64,000 nt of DNA from Magallana angulata (taxonomy: Eukaryota > Mollusca > Bivalvia > Ostreida > Ostreidae), in contig NC_069112.1 of the NCBI RefSeq assembly GCF_025612915.1, forward strand, positions 30,810,731-30,874,730, in the 5' to 3' direction. Shown here piece after piece: positions 1 through 11,900 of the stretch. Position numbers and translations under genes: made by a program. The notes under the pieces are model-generated. The model saw only the letters and a program-made list of their open reading frames with translations, was not told where the DNA came from and searched no databases. Within the stretch, counting starts at the first letter, position 1. Each line of letters opens with the position of its first letter.

Positions 1-1130
1 CTGCCTCAAGAATGCAGATAGCTAACCAATCGTACTTTAGATAACGATTTATTCGTGAACTTGGTTAAAAGCTACAATAAAACAAAACAATAATAAGTAC
101 ATAATCAAAACATATATGACACAAAATTACACATTTTCACAACTTCCCTACGACAGTATTAAGGTTCTGAGCAGATCATGCATTCAGCACATATTATGAT
201 GAAAACTAGCATGTATTGCAAGCATACATATATTTGACCTATTTATGACGCTACTGATGGACCGTAGATAAAGGTATGAATATAAATACACAATATTATG
301 AATTATAACTATTAGATGCACGTTAACAAACTAATTTCTGTTATATTACGAGGATAATCTATTGACAGGATATACGTTTATGGTAAATAAATTCGTCATG
401 ACTCGATACAGTATGTAGTGACTCGTAAATAAACAACACATCGATATGGCATTATGAATGATTATAAAAACTAGATGTAGGAAGTAAATATTGTAAATAC
501 TTACACCGTGGCGAACCAAAGTAGTGCGACATTGCTAACAGCGTCTGACTAGTGTGTTGTAGCGGGAAAAAGTGATGCAAAAACCGTGCACCTCTTAAAA
601 CAGAAGAGTTCTAATTTTGTAATAACTCGTACATGAACTGATTCGTACAAAAACGATATTTATAAAACAAGTAACAACACAATGACCAAGACAAGATGTC
701 CATGTACCATATGAGAAAGATTTCCAGAGAGGAGTGTAAAACATAATCTTTGCCCGAATCTCTGCTTGCCAACAGAAAGAAAGAGTTCACTATTGCTGAG
801 ATCAAAATTATACAAGCAGAAAGTCTATGCAGTTGTGATTTATGAAGTTCATATGGTGTCAGAATGATGTGCATTTATTCATTTAAAAATATAACCTTCA
901 ATTTTTTAAAATTTTGATTATATAATTATTTAATACAGAGAGAAGAATAGGTGACGTAAATAAGTAAAAACAATTACCAAGTTTTAAAAGGAACTAGAAA
1001 ACTGACCAGTCAGGAAGGGCCCCGCTATGCCAATTAAAAAAGAGAAGTGAAAAAAACTTTGAATTCCATCCTCTTTATATTAACAATGATGAAAAATAAA
1101 TGCCCGGCAGAAGATGTAAAGAACTGGAAT
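1..1130. other. AT-rich stretch without recognisable gene
   Basis: Only short open frames occur here and none shows domain-like composition or convincing splice signals. The sequence is strongly AT-rich with scattered A and T runs. I see nothing further. Confidence 0.5.
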
Positions 1131-1134
1131 ATAT

Positions 1135-1268
1135 AGGATCTCGTGATTTGTAGTTGGATATGATTTTCATCCAACAATTAAAGTGTTTTTTCTTGAGCCT
1201 TAGTGAGGGGATAAAACACACAAGTTGGATAAAAATCATATTATACTACAAATCATATGAGATTCTAT
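1135..1268. repeat. Foldback (hairpin) element, MITE-like
   Basis: The left arm (about 1135-1172) and right arm (about 1223-1266) are imperfect inverted copies of each other over roughly 38 bases. Both hold the words GATTTGTAGT and ATCCAAC in opposite orientation, with a spacer of about 50 bases. This foldback layout suits a small non-autonomous DNA element or the remaining ends of one. No coding capacity is present. Target-site duplications were not resolved by eye. Confidence 0.6.
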
Positions 1269-1639
1269 TTATCCCATGTTTTATACACCGCAATCAATGT
1301 TTACACTGTTTATAAAACTCTACATTATTTTACTTCATTATGCCTAGGCAAATCCCATTGTAAAGTCACAACTGTGGGATATCAAAAAAATATCCAATGA
1401 GTCATATCCACGGGATAAAGTGGGTTAACATGGGATGAAATAAAATTTGTTAAAAAAACAAAGAATTGATACCAATGCAATGATACCTAGGCTTTGCCTC
1501 TATTCAATAAATTATTATAAATCATTGTGTTTGGTATTTTAACCAAAATAAAATATGAATATTATATTTTGAATCCATATTTCAAAGAATGTACACAATA
1601 CTACACATCATTCAAAATTGACCTTAACTTCAAAACAAA

Positions 1640-2104
1640 GTTCATTTGCAGACACAGGCAGTGCAGTAATTATTCTCAATGTGACATATAAAGATAAAGC
1701 TTAGGATTTTCTTCCTGTGGAAGGTTAATTAATCCCAAAGGACAAATATTGCACAGCCTTCCATGTATACAATGGTAACATTCTCAGCAGTTATCTCTCT
1801 TTGCCCATTCATTCTCAGCAGTTATCTCTCTTTGCCCATTCATCTTATGCATAGTTAGGAATCTACCCCATCACCCCAGCTCCAAACCAGAAGACATAGA
1901 GAACCAAACTTAGCATCAAAATATGTAGTTCTGCCTACTGAACTACCATACCAAATTTGAACTTGATTAGGCAACCATAAAAAAAGTTATTAGAAAAAAA
2001 CAGGAAATTTGTGGACAGAAGAGTGACAGACGGACGGACAGAAGGACGGACGGACAGAGTGATTACTATAGGGCACCCGCAAATCCTTGCGGGGCCCTAA
2101 TTAA
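1640..2104. repeat. Interspersed repeat with GACGGACGGACAG tail
   Basis: The stretch has the look of a SINE- or MITE-like mollusc repeat. It holds a CTACCATACCAAATTTGAAC block, then a GACAGACGGACGGACAG simple tail (about 2026-2060), and ends in a small hairpin around GGGCACCCGCAAATCC / GCGGGGCCC. It also holds a perfect ~31-bp direct tandem duplication (1780-1842, ATTCTCAGCAGTTATCTCTC...). The family was not identified. Confidence 0.45.
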
Positions 2105-2129
2105 CATTTTAAACATTTAATTTATATAC

Positions 2130-2172
2130 TTATTTTTTTTTTTTTTTTTTTTTTGGGGGGGGGGGGGGGGGT
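2130..2172. repeat. Homopolymer pair T(n)G(n)
   Basis: A run of about 22 T is followed directly by about 19 G. On the minus strand this reads as a C run then an A run. It may be a low-complexity junction or a retroposed tail, and it is a likely site of read-length error. Confidence 0.8.
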
Positions 2173-2672
2173 CTGTCATTTCGCAAAGCATTTAAGAAGT
2201 TGTTAAAGCTGATGTGTATTTTTCCAACACCAGATACTGTGCATCTTGCTATGATAGCACCAGCGACACCAACAGCTATCAAAGAACTTATAGATGACCT
2301 ACAATTCACAGACGTTACTATCATCACTGTAAATCCAGACTCTTTAGTGATTTGAAAATTCTGTAAATAAATCTGCCATGAGTTACAAAATTTTCAATGC
2401 AACGGTATTCTTTACACAGGGTTGTTTTTGCCCCATGTAATTTTCACCATTTTACGCTTGCAAACAGTTTTGGCTGGTTTTATTTACGTCAACACAAGGT
2501 TGTGTTTTAAGAAAGGTAATATGAGACATATGAATTTGCCCATTCTTAAAATCGCCCACTGAAAACAAGGGCGAAAATTAAAACATTTTACCCTTGTTTT
2601 CTATTTCAATATCAGCAGCTTTGTTGTGTCCCAGCTATCCAGTTGGGCTAATGAAAGATGCTGGCCTAACTT

Positions 2673-2945
2673 TCAGTGCCATTTTAGTGTCAATAGCGTT
2701 TCAGTTTTAAGAACATAGTCAATAATGCACTCGTTAATGTACTTCGAAAAAGAAGAATGTGAGTAGAAGAGCGGCATCTTATATTTCGGGGTAATATTGG
2801 TTAGGTATATATAACCTTCTAAAATTGCAACGTGCAATGTACAAGAAACATTAAAAAAACAGTTGAGAAAGTTTATGATGTTATGCAGTTCATCAGAAAG
2901 TGGTTTAACTTCTCTCACTGTAACTGGTATTTGTTGAAAGTACAT
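2673..2945 (-). pseudogene. Unrecognised open frame, possible coding scrap
   Basis: A 90-codon open frame of mixed, protein-like composition lies on the minus strand with no recognised domain. It may be an exon remnant of a mobile element, given the transposon-like fragment less than 1 kb upstream on the same strand. I cannot assign a product. Chance openness in AT-rich DNA is a real alternative. Confidence 0.2.
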
Positions 2946-3367
2946 CTATCACGTAAGTGATGAGTACTTCACTTATGATGGTATATTTGGATGGTAAATG
3001 GTTATTTCCTGCATAAACTTGCACTATTAAACTTCTAGGCTGACCACTGCCCAATCAAAATTGAACTTTAACCTTTTCATGGTCATTGCTCCTCTGGATG
3101 ATCATTTTCAGGTGTGTTGCTTTATCCTTGACTTTGTTCATCATATCAATGATAAAAAATCACGTTGCATAATTTCTTTGGAAAACAAAAACCGGTAATA
3201 AATGTAAAATAATTGTTTTAAATTATAATCCTACGTTCAGTTCCATGATACAAGAACATTTTTAGCTAGGAAGTAAATTAGAGTAATATATCATTCATTT
3301 TAACTCTTAAAAAATCTTGAAAAAGGGTGCAATATAATTCAATAATTCAGGGATTTAATTGATCGAT

Positions 3368-3490
3368 TCATTTAACAGCAGTATATGCACCTTTTCTTAC
3401 TGATTTTGTCCCTTCAAGTCGTACCCTGGTTAGCTGATCACCACCCACTGGAACTTGCAACTTATCAAGTTCACCTTCTATAAACTTAAT
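3368..3490 (-). pseudogene. DUF6589-like transposon-associated fragment
   Basis: The minus strand encodes an acidic stretch followed by VPVGGDQLTRVRLEG, which resembles the GGDQLT-x-x-R signature of DUF6589-type proteins. These are multicopy proteins of unknown function found in mollusc and cnidarian genomes, often near mobile elements. The open frame ends at 3368. The upstream part (3490-3559) is AT-rich and intron-like. Only a small part of a domain is present, so this is a remnant. Assignment rests on one motif. Confidence 0.35.
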
Positions 3491-3899
3491 AAGTGTTTTA
3501 ATTATTTTAAATAGCACTTTTAACTCCACATATTTATGATAATAGCTAATGTAAAACATTAAAAAATTACCTCTACCAACTTCAGCATATATCCTGTTAA
3601 TATCATCAACATAACTATCTAGTATCGCTTCTCAAACATCTAACAAAATCCCATGCAGGGTCACGTTGGACCTTTCAAATATGAAAAGACAGTTCAGAAT
3701 CAGTCAATCAGATTCGTGTTTCTAAAATCAACCCGGTTGAAGTTAAAAAGCTTTAAAAGAATAGGAAGAGATGTTAGAGTGCAATTAAGACAGCAAGGAC
3801 TGTTTAGCAGTGTTACTAACAGGCTACGGGAAGTGTTTATCGTACACAATTGCGATTCCACAACAGAGAACGACGGGGAGAGAGCAAAAAAATAATAAT

Positions 3900-4720
3900 A
3901 ACCGTTTGATTGCCCTCATGGAATAGCTTTCAAAAATACAAAACATTCGGGAGATATATAGAGGTAATATGGCATATCTTTGGTAGATATCATTACGTGA
4001 ATATATTTTGTTAACATGTTAAGATAGGTTAGATAAATCAAAGTACTGAAAGTACTGAAAAGCGCTAATCTTGGATGGAAACTAATTTTATATGTAAAGC
4101 TTAAGAAATATTTTATAGATACAGCAAGTTCAGATGTGAAATCTGTAAGATGAGTATAAAATTGCTGCCAGGCATAGATTCATCCGTCAAATAGTCGTAT
4201 ACATGTATATGATTTACATTAATTATGACTGCTTGCTGGTTATGTGTTTTCGAACTTCAGTACAAAAAAAAACAACAACAAAGAATCAGACAATGTAGTT
4301 TGACACAGTTTTTAATTGAAATGCATAGAAAATGAATAGGCATACTGTATTAAGTTTTGTACGTTAACAAAATTTAATAAAGATTACGGGTGTCATTTCG
4401 ATAAAATGGTATAAAGTAAATTTTGGAATGAATGGTAACTGTGATTTGCGTTTTTGAATATATTACTGCAGTTTATGTACATCAAAAATGTGACAAACCA
4501 AAATGAACATGAACCCAAGAAAGAGAAGTCTCAATGAAATCTACACAAATGATTTGCAGATCCACTGACTACTTAAAGACTGAAATATGTACATCACTTA
4601 CATGCAAAAAAACTTAAAGACTATAGCAAATTAACTACTATATAAACTAAAAAAAATGTTACACAACATGTACATATTAATGTCAAAATATTCCAGATAC
4701 AATAATAGTGTTTGCCTTTG
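3900..4720. other. Gene-less AT-rich stretch
   Basis: No supported coding region, RNA or clear repeat was seen between the DUF6589-like scrap and the minisatellite that starts near 4.72 kb. Confidence 0.4.
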
Positions 4721-6480
4721 TTAAGGGATTTTAAGTACATGTTTTAAAGCCCAATGGAATTTCGAAAGTAAATAAAAAATGAAAACTACACAGGGAAATC
4801 TGTTGAAAATTAAGAGTAGATTGCTTTTCAAATCATACAGCATTACTTTATTTACTTGTACACACTCATGGCAGTATATTTCAAGCATATTTACAGTACA
4901 AGTCATTGTCAGGGTTAATAAATCTTGATGCAAACATCAAGAAATTCAAAACGAGATTGCTGATATAAAATACAGTTGCAGGAGTAACAAAACAAAACTA
5001 ACTATTCATAATACAGTTGCTTAACTTACAAAACAAAACTACCCGTAAAAAATACCTGTGCAAACATCAAGAAATTCAAAACAAGATTGCTGATATAAAA
5101 TACAGTTGCAGGACTAACAAAACAAAACTAACTATTCAAAATACAGTTGCCTAACTTACAAAACAGAACTACCTGTAAAAAATACAACTGAATGACTTAC
5201 AAATCAATTTACTTTTCTATATTTTTGATTACATACTCACGGAAGAATATTTCAAGCTTATTTACCGGTACAGTTTGAGTTATTGTGAAGGTTAATCAAA
5301 ATATTGATGCAAACATTCAGAAAATCAAGAACAAAAGTACAGGTACAAAGTACAGTTGCATTTTTTACTGCATCCTTCAGAGAATCCAAAATAAAACTAC
5401 CGGTACAAAATACTTTTGCATATTTTACAACACAAAACTACATGTGAAACATACAGTTGCATGACTTACAAATCAATTAACTTTACTATATTTATGTTTA
5501 CATACTCATGGCTGAATATTTCAAGCACATTTATAGTTTGAGTTATTGTGAGGGTTAATCAAAATCTTCATGCAAACATTTAGAAAATTCAAAACAAAAG
5601 TACAGGTACAAAATACAGTTGCAATTATTACAATACAAAACTACTTGTACAAAATACATTTGTATGACATAGATATCAAACAACATTACTATATTTACTT
5701 GTACATAATCATGGCAGAACATATCAAACACAATTAGAGTAAGAGTCATTGTGAGGGTTAACTAAAACATCAAGAAAATCTAAAACAAGACTGTTGGTAT
5801 AAAATACACTTGCATGACTTACAAAACAAAACTACCCGTACAAAATGCAGTTGCATAACTCTCAAAACAAACATTACTTTATATACTTGTACATTCTCAT
5901 GGCTAAATAGTTCACCCATATATACAGTAGGAGTCATTGTGAGAGTTAACAAAAATCTTGATGCAAACACCCAGAAAATCCAAAACAAAAGTACCGATAC
6001 AAAATACAGTTGATTGAGTTACAATATAGAACTACATATTTGTACAAAATAAAGTTGCATGATTTACAAATCCAACAGCATTTCTATATCTCTCGTGGAA
6101 AAATATTTCCATCATATTTACAGTATGGGTCATCTTAGGATTAATGAAAAATTCTAATGCAAAAATCCAGAAAATCCGAAATATAAGTACCCGTACAAAA
6201 TACAGTTGCATTTTTTACAATACATAACTAACCATCCAAAATACAGCTGCATGACTTGCATATCAATATATGCAACATATATGCAATATATGTTGAATAT
6301 TTAAGCATATTTAAAGTATGAGACATTGTGAATGTAAATCAAAATTTTGATACAAACAACCAGAAAATCCAAAACAAAAGGACAGGATCAAATGTTTTTC
6401 CCCCAAATTAATCAACACTACCTTACTATGTGTACATGGTCATGACAGAATATTTCAGTTACATTTTCAGTCTGAGAATG
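4720..6480. repeat. Diverged tandem minisatellite downstream of the Helitron RPA gene
   Basis: A composite unit recurs at least seven times. Its core reads like ACTCATGGCAGAATATTTCA, then a GTGAGGGTTAAT stretch, GATGCAAACATC, AAAACAAAACTAC and AAATACAGTTGCATG. Cores start near 4852, 5227, 5497, 5695, 5883, 6091 and 6426, with uneven spacing of about 190-375 bases. A sub-block is further duplicated at about 4930-5050 and 5052-5170. The short open frames inside are repeats of the unit, not genes. The array lies immediately 3' of the Helitron gene set in that element's reading direction. Helentrons and their short derivatives are known to carry tandem repeats, so it may belong to the element. 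Confidence 0.75.
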
Positions 6481-6504
6481 TGTTGAGTTATAATTGTAGG
6501 TTCT

Positions 6505-8252
6505 TTACTGTTCAGCATCATAGTCCATACATCCAGCTGGTCGTTCAATCAGGTGCATGTTTTGTACATTCGATCCTTGAACAATTAGTTCAACTAGAAT
6601 TGGTAGTTTCTGAAGGAGGTAGTTCTCCAGGTCTTCAACTCTTACTTGAAGAATATCTGGGAATACACTTCTGATGATAGCCAAGTCAACAGAGAAGTCC
6701 TTATATTCTTCTTTGGAATCTTCTTTCAGGGCAATTTCCACTGCAATGTCATTGAGTGTTATGGAGTCGATGTTTCCTCTCACTGTTGTTGTTAGTGGTT
6801 GAATTATCTATAATTTTTTTACAGTAATTTTAATGCAAAAACATGCCAAAAATTTACAGTAAATTATCTTTATGTCATGATGAGTATCAAGCAGTTTATG
6901 TTAGCTAAAACACTTTTTATGAAAAATGATAAATAGAGGGAAAGAGAGCAAGTTAATGTATATACATCACAATAACACAAGTATCGTCTCCATATCAGAA
7001 GTACTAATGTAGTTAACTTTGAAAGTGTTCAGTATCTTGAATTTGGCTATAACACTAATCAATGTAAGCAATAAAATAAACTTTCCTATATAATTACAAG
7101 AATATGAAAGTTAAATTTCAATTCTTTAAAAAAAAATGTTCAATGCATGTACTGACAGTGACATTGATGAATTCTAAATGTTTATAAGCTGTAATTTCTG
7201 AAATAATGGTTTAAGAAAAATTATTGCATGAAGAAGTTCAAGAAAAAAAATTAGTTTTAATTTGATTATTGCCTAATGATGGGATGTTGTTTACCTGAAT
7301 CTTTGAATTACGTGTTGTGTTCAGACTTCTGTGTAGCTGCCATTCATTAAGCATGCAGTGTGAAATGGACAAATATTGCCCAATTTTCAAGTCTTCCTCC
7401 GCCATTTCTCGCCAAAGTGTGACATCGATTTTTTTCCCATTTTCTTCTATACTAATTGTTCTGATAACTGTGTCAGTTCCATTCACTTTCACAGTTTTAG
7501 TAGATTCAATCTAGTAAAAGAGAAGAATATCTTGAATTGTCTATGGCACAAGTGGCAGATCACATTAATATTCATCAGACATGTAGCAAAGGTTTGAGAC
7601 AAATAACTAAAGACAGAACATGTTTTATGGGCCTAGAGTTGGTGAAATGTTTAATTATAAGAAGCATTATGTATATATTGACTCAAACTCATATCAAAAA
7701 TTTTACTCCAAATAAGTGTCATGTACCTTAAAGTTTAAACACAGAAAGTGAATCTATTGTACATGAATTAGAATGAGTTGATTGCCAAGTAATTTGTAAT
7801 TTTAACTCTACCTTTGACAGCTGTCCCTGTACGGTTGTGATTGATCTTAGTGGAGATGCTAAAATCTCTTCTACTTTTTTGATAGGTGATGGAGGGAGAA
7901 TGAGGTGTTCTGCTTTTTGTAATATGTCAACTGGAATGTCCATGTTAGGTTTTGCCAAGACTTTGGTTTTATGGGACATTGCCACTCTGCCGTTCTTGAG
8001 GATAAATTATCTGATGTGAAGAGTTTTTCCCTCTTTGATCATTCTATCTTTACTTGTGTCTGTGCAGGTGGCAAGGATTGCACCAGACTTGTCTGCTAAA
8101 CTGAAGTTTATCATCTCAGCTTCTTCCCCATTACTGGTTTTGAACTTTGCTACATGGCCAATTTTTATGACTTTGGCCATTAGGCTCACAGAAATAGGTG
8201 TTGGCCTACTGCTTGGTAATTCTTCTAACTCGGAAATGGTCTTCTGAGCCAT
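6505..8252 (-). pseudogene. Helitron-encoded RPA-like single-strand DNA-binding protein
   Basis: Three exons fit GT-AG rules and phase-0 junctions: 8252-7812, 7510-7295 and 6807-6505, 320 codons in all. Exon 1 carries an RPA70-type OB fold (MAQKTISELEELPSS..., VIKIGHVAKFKTSNG, NFSLADKSGAILATCTD). Exon 2 carries a second (IRTISIEENGKKIDVTLWRE). Exon 3 is an acidic C-terminal part ending at 6505. The likely role is to bind and shield the single-stranded intermediate during rolling-circle transposition. The gene lies about 730 bases after the Helitron Rep-helicase ORF on the same strand, the layout known for RPA-carrying animal Helitrons. One in-frame TAA at codon 82 (8007-8009), inside OB fold 1, interrupts an otherwise clean reading. 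The copy is therefore nearly intact but probably inactive, unless the stop is an error or read through. Confidence 0.75.
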
Positions 8253-8259
8253 CCTTAAA

Positions 8260-8980
8260 TGAGAGGATAATAAAACAAAATAAATATTCCATATTTAAAC
8301 ATCCTTCCATGTTGGTAAAGCATATAATTTGTACACTATTAGTAAGTTAAGTATTTGCATGAGAAAGAATTTGAAATTTAGAGATGCGTTTTACAAAACA
8401 AGTTTCAACCAAATCAATGAATGCTTAAAATTTACAAAGTACTTGATGTTCATTTTAATGCCAATAATATTTGAGAAAGGAAATCATAATAGCTTAGAAT
8501 TGATGGTTTTATTTAAACTTTGTTAATAAAGATCATTGCACAATAATGGAAGTATTAGCAACTTTGTAGTATAAAGTTTCTTTGTAAAATGCAGCCTAGG
8601 ATTGCTTTTATACATGTTTCCAGTGCTAAATCCTGTTTGAAATGTTCTTTTTGCTAAATCTAAAGAAGAGTTCAGATTTGTTTAACTATACAAACTAAAT
8701 ATATCAGTGTCTTTAGCTACAAATATATCTGCAATATTTTCATTATGGAACTCTACTTTTGTGTCTGTCAAAAAGAGCTTTAATTTACAGACTGGTGTCT
8801 GGTAGAACACAGTTAAGGAAAACAATCTGATTCAGTTTTTTCTATTTTGAGCGACATGAACAATCAGATTCAACATTTTCACATAAGAATAACTTAGATG
8901 TTTTCTCAAACAACAAATTTGTAAGAAATCAATGACATCCTGAAATGCACTGTTTAAATTTACATCATAAGATATAAAAA
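8260..8980. other. Spacer between Helitron ORF and RPA gene
   Basis: AT-rich spacer of about 720 bases with no supported gene. It probably holds the 3' end of the Rep-helicase transcript and the promoter region of the RPA-like gene, both read on the minus strand. Confidence 0.4.
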
Positions 8981-8983
8981 AAA

Positions 8984-11900
8984 TTATGCTTTTGACAAGT
9001 ATGTCACAATTGGCTTATGGTCAGAAAAATATGACTCTAAAGTTGCACTAGATATAATATCATATGATAAGATATTTGTATATACATGATCTAGGCAACT
9101 GCCATAATCTGTGGTGACACTCACAATTAATTGTCTTAATTGTCTTTGTTCAAGGAGTTTACTTATTGCAGTTTGATTGAAAAAGTCAACATTGGTATCT
9201 CCCATGATAATAATTGGGTTGTTAGCATCAAGAATGCCAAGCAAGTGACACAAGATGTTGCAAAGGCATGTCTGATTTGCTTTTTGGGGTGATACATAAA
9301 GGAAGACAAGTTGTTGCATTCTTCCACAGAAAGAAAAACAAGCAAGCACTGCTTCAGTAGCAACACCCAATGATATTCTCTGCAAGTGTTGAAAGTCTAT
9401 CTTAGAATACAAAACAATTCCTCTGCATGTCCTAATTCTTGCATCTTGATTATGTTCATCATCAAACCTGTAAATTCTAAAGCCTGGAATTGAATATTCA
9501 TCATTTTTATCAGATTGCACAAGTCTACTCTCTGCAACAGCAACAATGTCACTATCAAGCATATTTTTCTCAGTTATCAAATCTTTAATATGAAAATGAA
9601 GAGACCTGCAATTGTGATAGACAATTTTCAAATCTTCTAGAATGTTACTTAGAATTGGAACACAAGAATGCAAAAGAGAATGTTCTCGTAGTCTAATCAT
9701 TTCCTCACTGACAACACTGGATACAGCAATTTTTTTTTCGTTCAATTCTAATATGTAGACATCTTCCAGTTTCTTAATGCGACTTAAACCAACATAATGA
9801 ATGTGCTCTTGTTTTCGCTTACCGAAATGCAGTACTGCATTGACCATAGTTGATCCCTGAGACTTGTGAATGGTTTTTGCACATGCTAAACGTAAAGGGA
9901 ATTGCCTTCTTATGACATAAGTCCCGCGATGTTGACCAACATTAAAATTTCTGCTTATTTCAAGAATTGGTGTCCACAATTTATCACAATTTTCGTTGTA
10001 CAAATGTGCATACTTAGTACGTGCTTTTGACCCAATTTGTTGGGTTTCGAATTTAACCCAAATTATGCTACATCGATTTGAGTTTAGTACTCTGAAATCT
10101 AATTTCTTAACTAAACAAGTAGTTCCATTAGTCAGACCATCTTCAACATCAATATTTAAACATATTTCAGCTGGTAGATCTTCAGCAATGTACAAGTTTC
10201 TAAATAACCCCATTGTTTTTGCAGGATCATCTGGTATTTTATCAATAATTTTTTTCTTAGTGTCTTCATTAACATCTCCATTTACAATGTCTATTGCTGG
10301 AATAAGACATTTATGCCCATCACATGCATTTTCAAAAGCCTGCATATTATGCAAATCTACATCAACATTTCTGGTGAACAAGTGAGGCAATGATGATATT
10401 GATGTATTATTTGCTGATGTCAACCTTTGATTTAACATTGCAATGTCACTGTCTGTGTGATTACCTTCTCGTAATCTGTTCAAAAGTTCGGCAAAACATT
10501 TGTCATCTTTTTGTCGCATGATATCTGTCAATTCAAAGATTTTGAAGAGTTCTTGCCACAGATTTGTTGCTAAGGGTCCATAACCATCTTTTAAATGTTG
10601 GAATATCCAATTATCAAACACTGGCTTCAATTGGAATAAATCACCAATAGCAATAATACTTACACCTCCAAATGGTTGCTCTGTTGCAAATATTTCCTGA
10701 AGTCTCAGATTTATATAATTGAACATTTTATTGCCAACCATTGATATTTCATCAATAAATATTACTTTCAGAGATCGGAATTTTACTCTGAATGTATCTA
10801 ATTGTTGCACATCTAATGGTTTGTATTGCAAATTTTGGTTAGCAGGAATACAAAACAGTGAATGTATTGTATGACCACCAATATTGTGAGCTGCTTTTCC
10901 AGTAGGAGCACAAAGTACGGCTTTAATTTCATCAGGACACATTGATAAACACTTGGAATAATAACGTGTTATGGCTTGGTAGAGAGCTGTAGTGACAACA
11001 CTTTTTCCAACACCTGCACCTCCTGTTAAAAAGCAGTAAAATGGCAAACTGTCATTTTTAACCTTGTGCAAAACATGATAGAAAAAAGTTCTTTGTTTTT
11101 CATTGAGATTTCTTACAAGACTCATGAATGCATTCTGATCCAGTGAATTTACTTGATATTCACAATCACTGATTTGTTTTCTTGTGATACCAATATCTAA
11201 GCCTAAGTCATAATCATATCCCATATCTTTCGGATTGAAACAACCATGGAAAACACCGGTACTTTGATTGCTTGATTGTTCATTTGAATCAATTTCTTCG
11301 TTATGTTGAACTTCAGCAGCCACAACATAATTATCACCATTGACTTCTTTCAAGTTATTTTCCAAAATCTCAGTTACACCATTGTCCATTTCATATTTCA
11401 TTCGATTGACATTGATTACGTCAATTTTTTCATTGTAGTGATTCTCATAATTGTCAAATGCTCCAAGTAAATCTTCCTTCTCTTTTCTCCATGGGTAAAA
11501 TAGCATTAGCTGTTCCCTGAAATAGTTTTCTGGATCTTGATCCTTGTTATATCTGACATAACGAAGTACCTTTGGTTGATTTCTCTTTTTAAGTATTGTG
11601 CCATCTGCCATAGGTATTTCTTCATCACTGATACTCATTTCTTCACTAGTATCATTTGATGTCATGACCTCATCATCTGACTCATTTTGCTCATTTTCTG
11701 GTAGAAATTCTTGCTCTGAATTTTGTTGTTTGCATTTCTTTGGAAATACAACATTATACTGACATACAAAATCTGCTAAACAACAATTTCTTAGGACTCT
11801 AGGTCTCCTTTCATACCTTTTTAAAGCATTGTCAGACTGAATATCAGTTGAATTTTCAGGCATGTCACACAGGACTTCATAGGGTTTCAATAGAAATGTC

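Noticed and set aside
3653-3895. 80-codon basic plus-strand open frame
   Set aside because: Protein-like in part, but without a domain, splice context or neighbour on the same strand. Not enough to call.
4720-6480. Row of short open frames as a small-gene cluster
   Set aside because: All are translations of the same diverged minisatellite unit.
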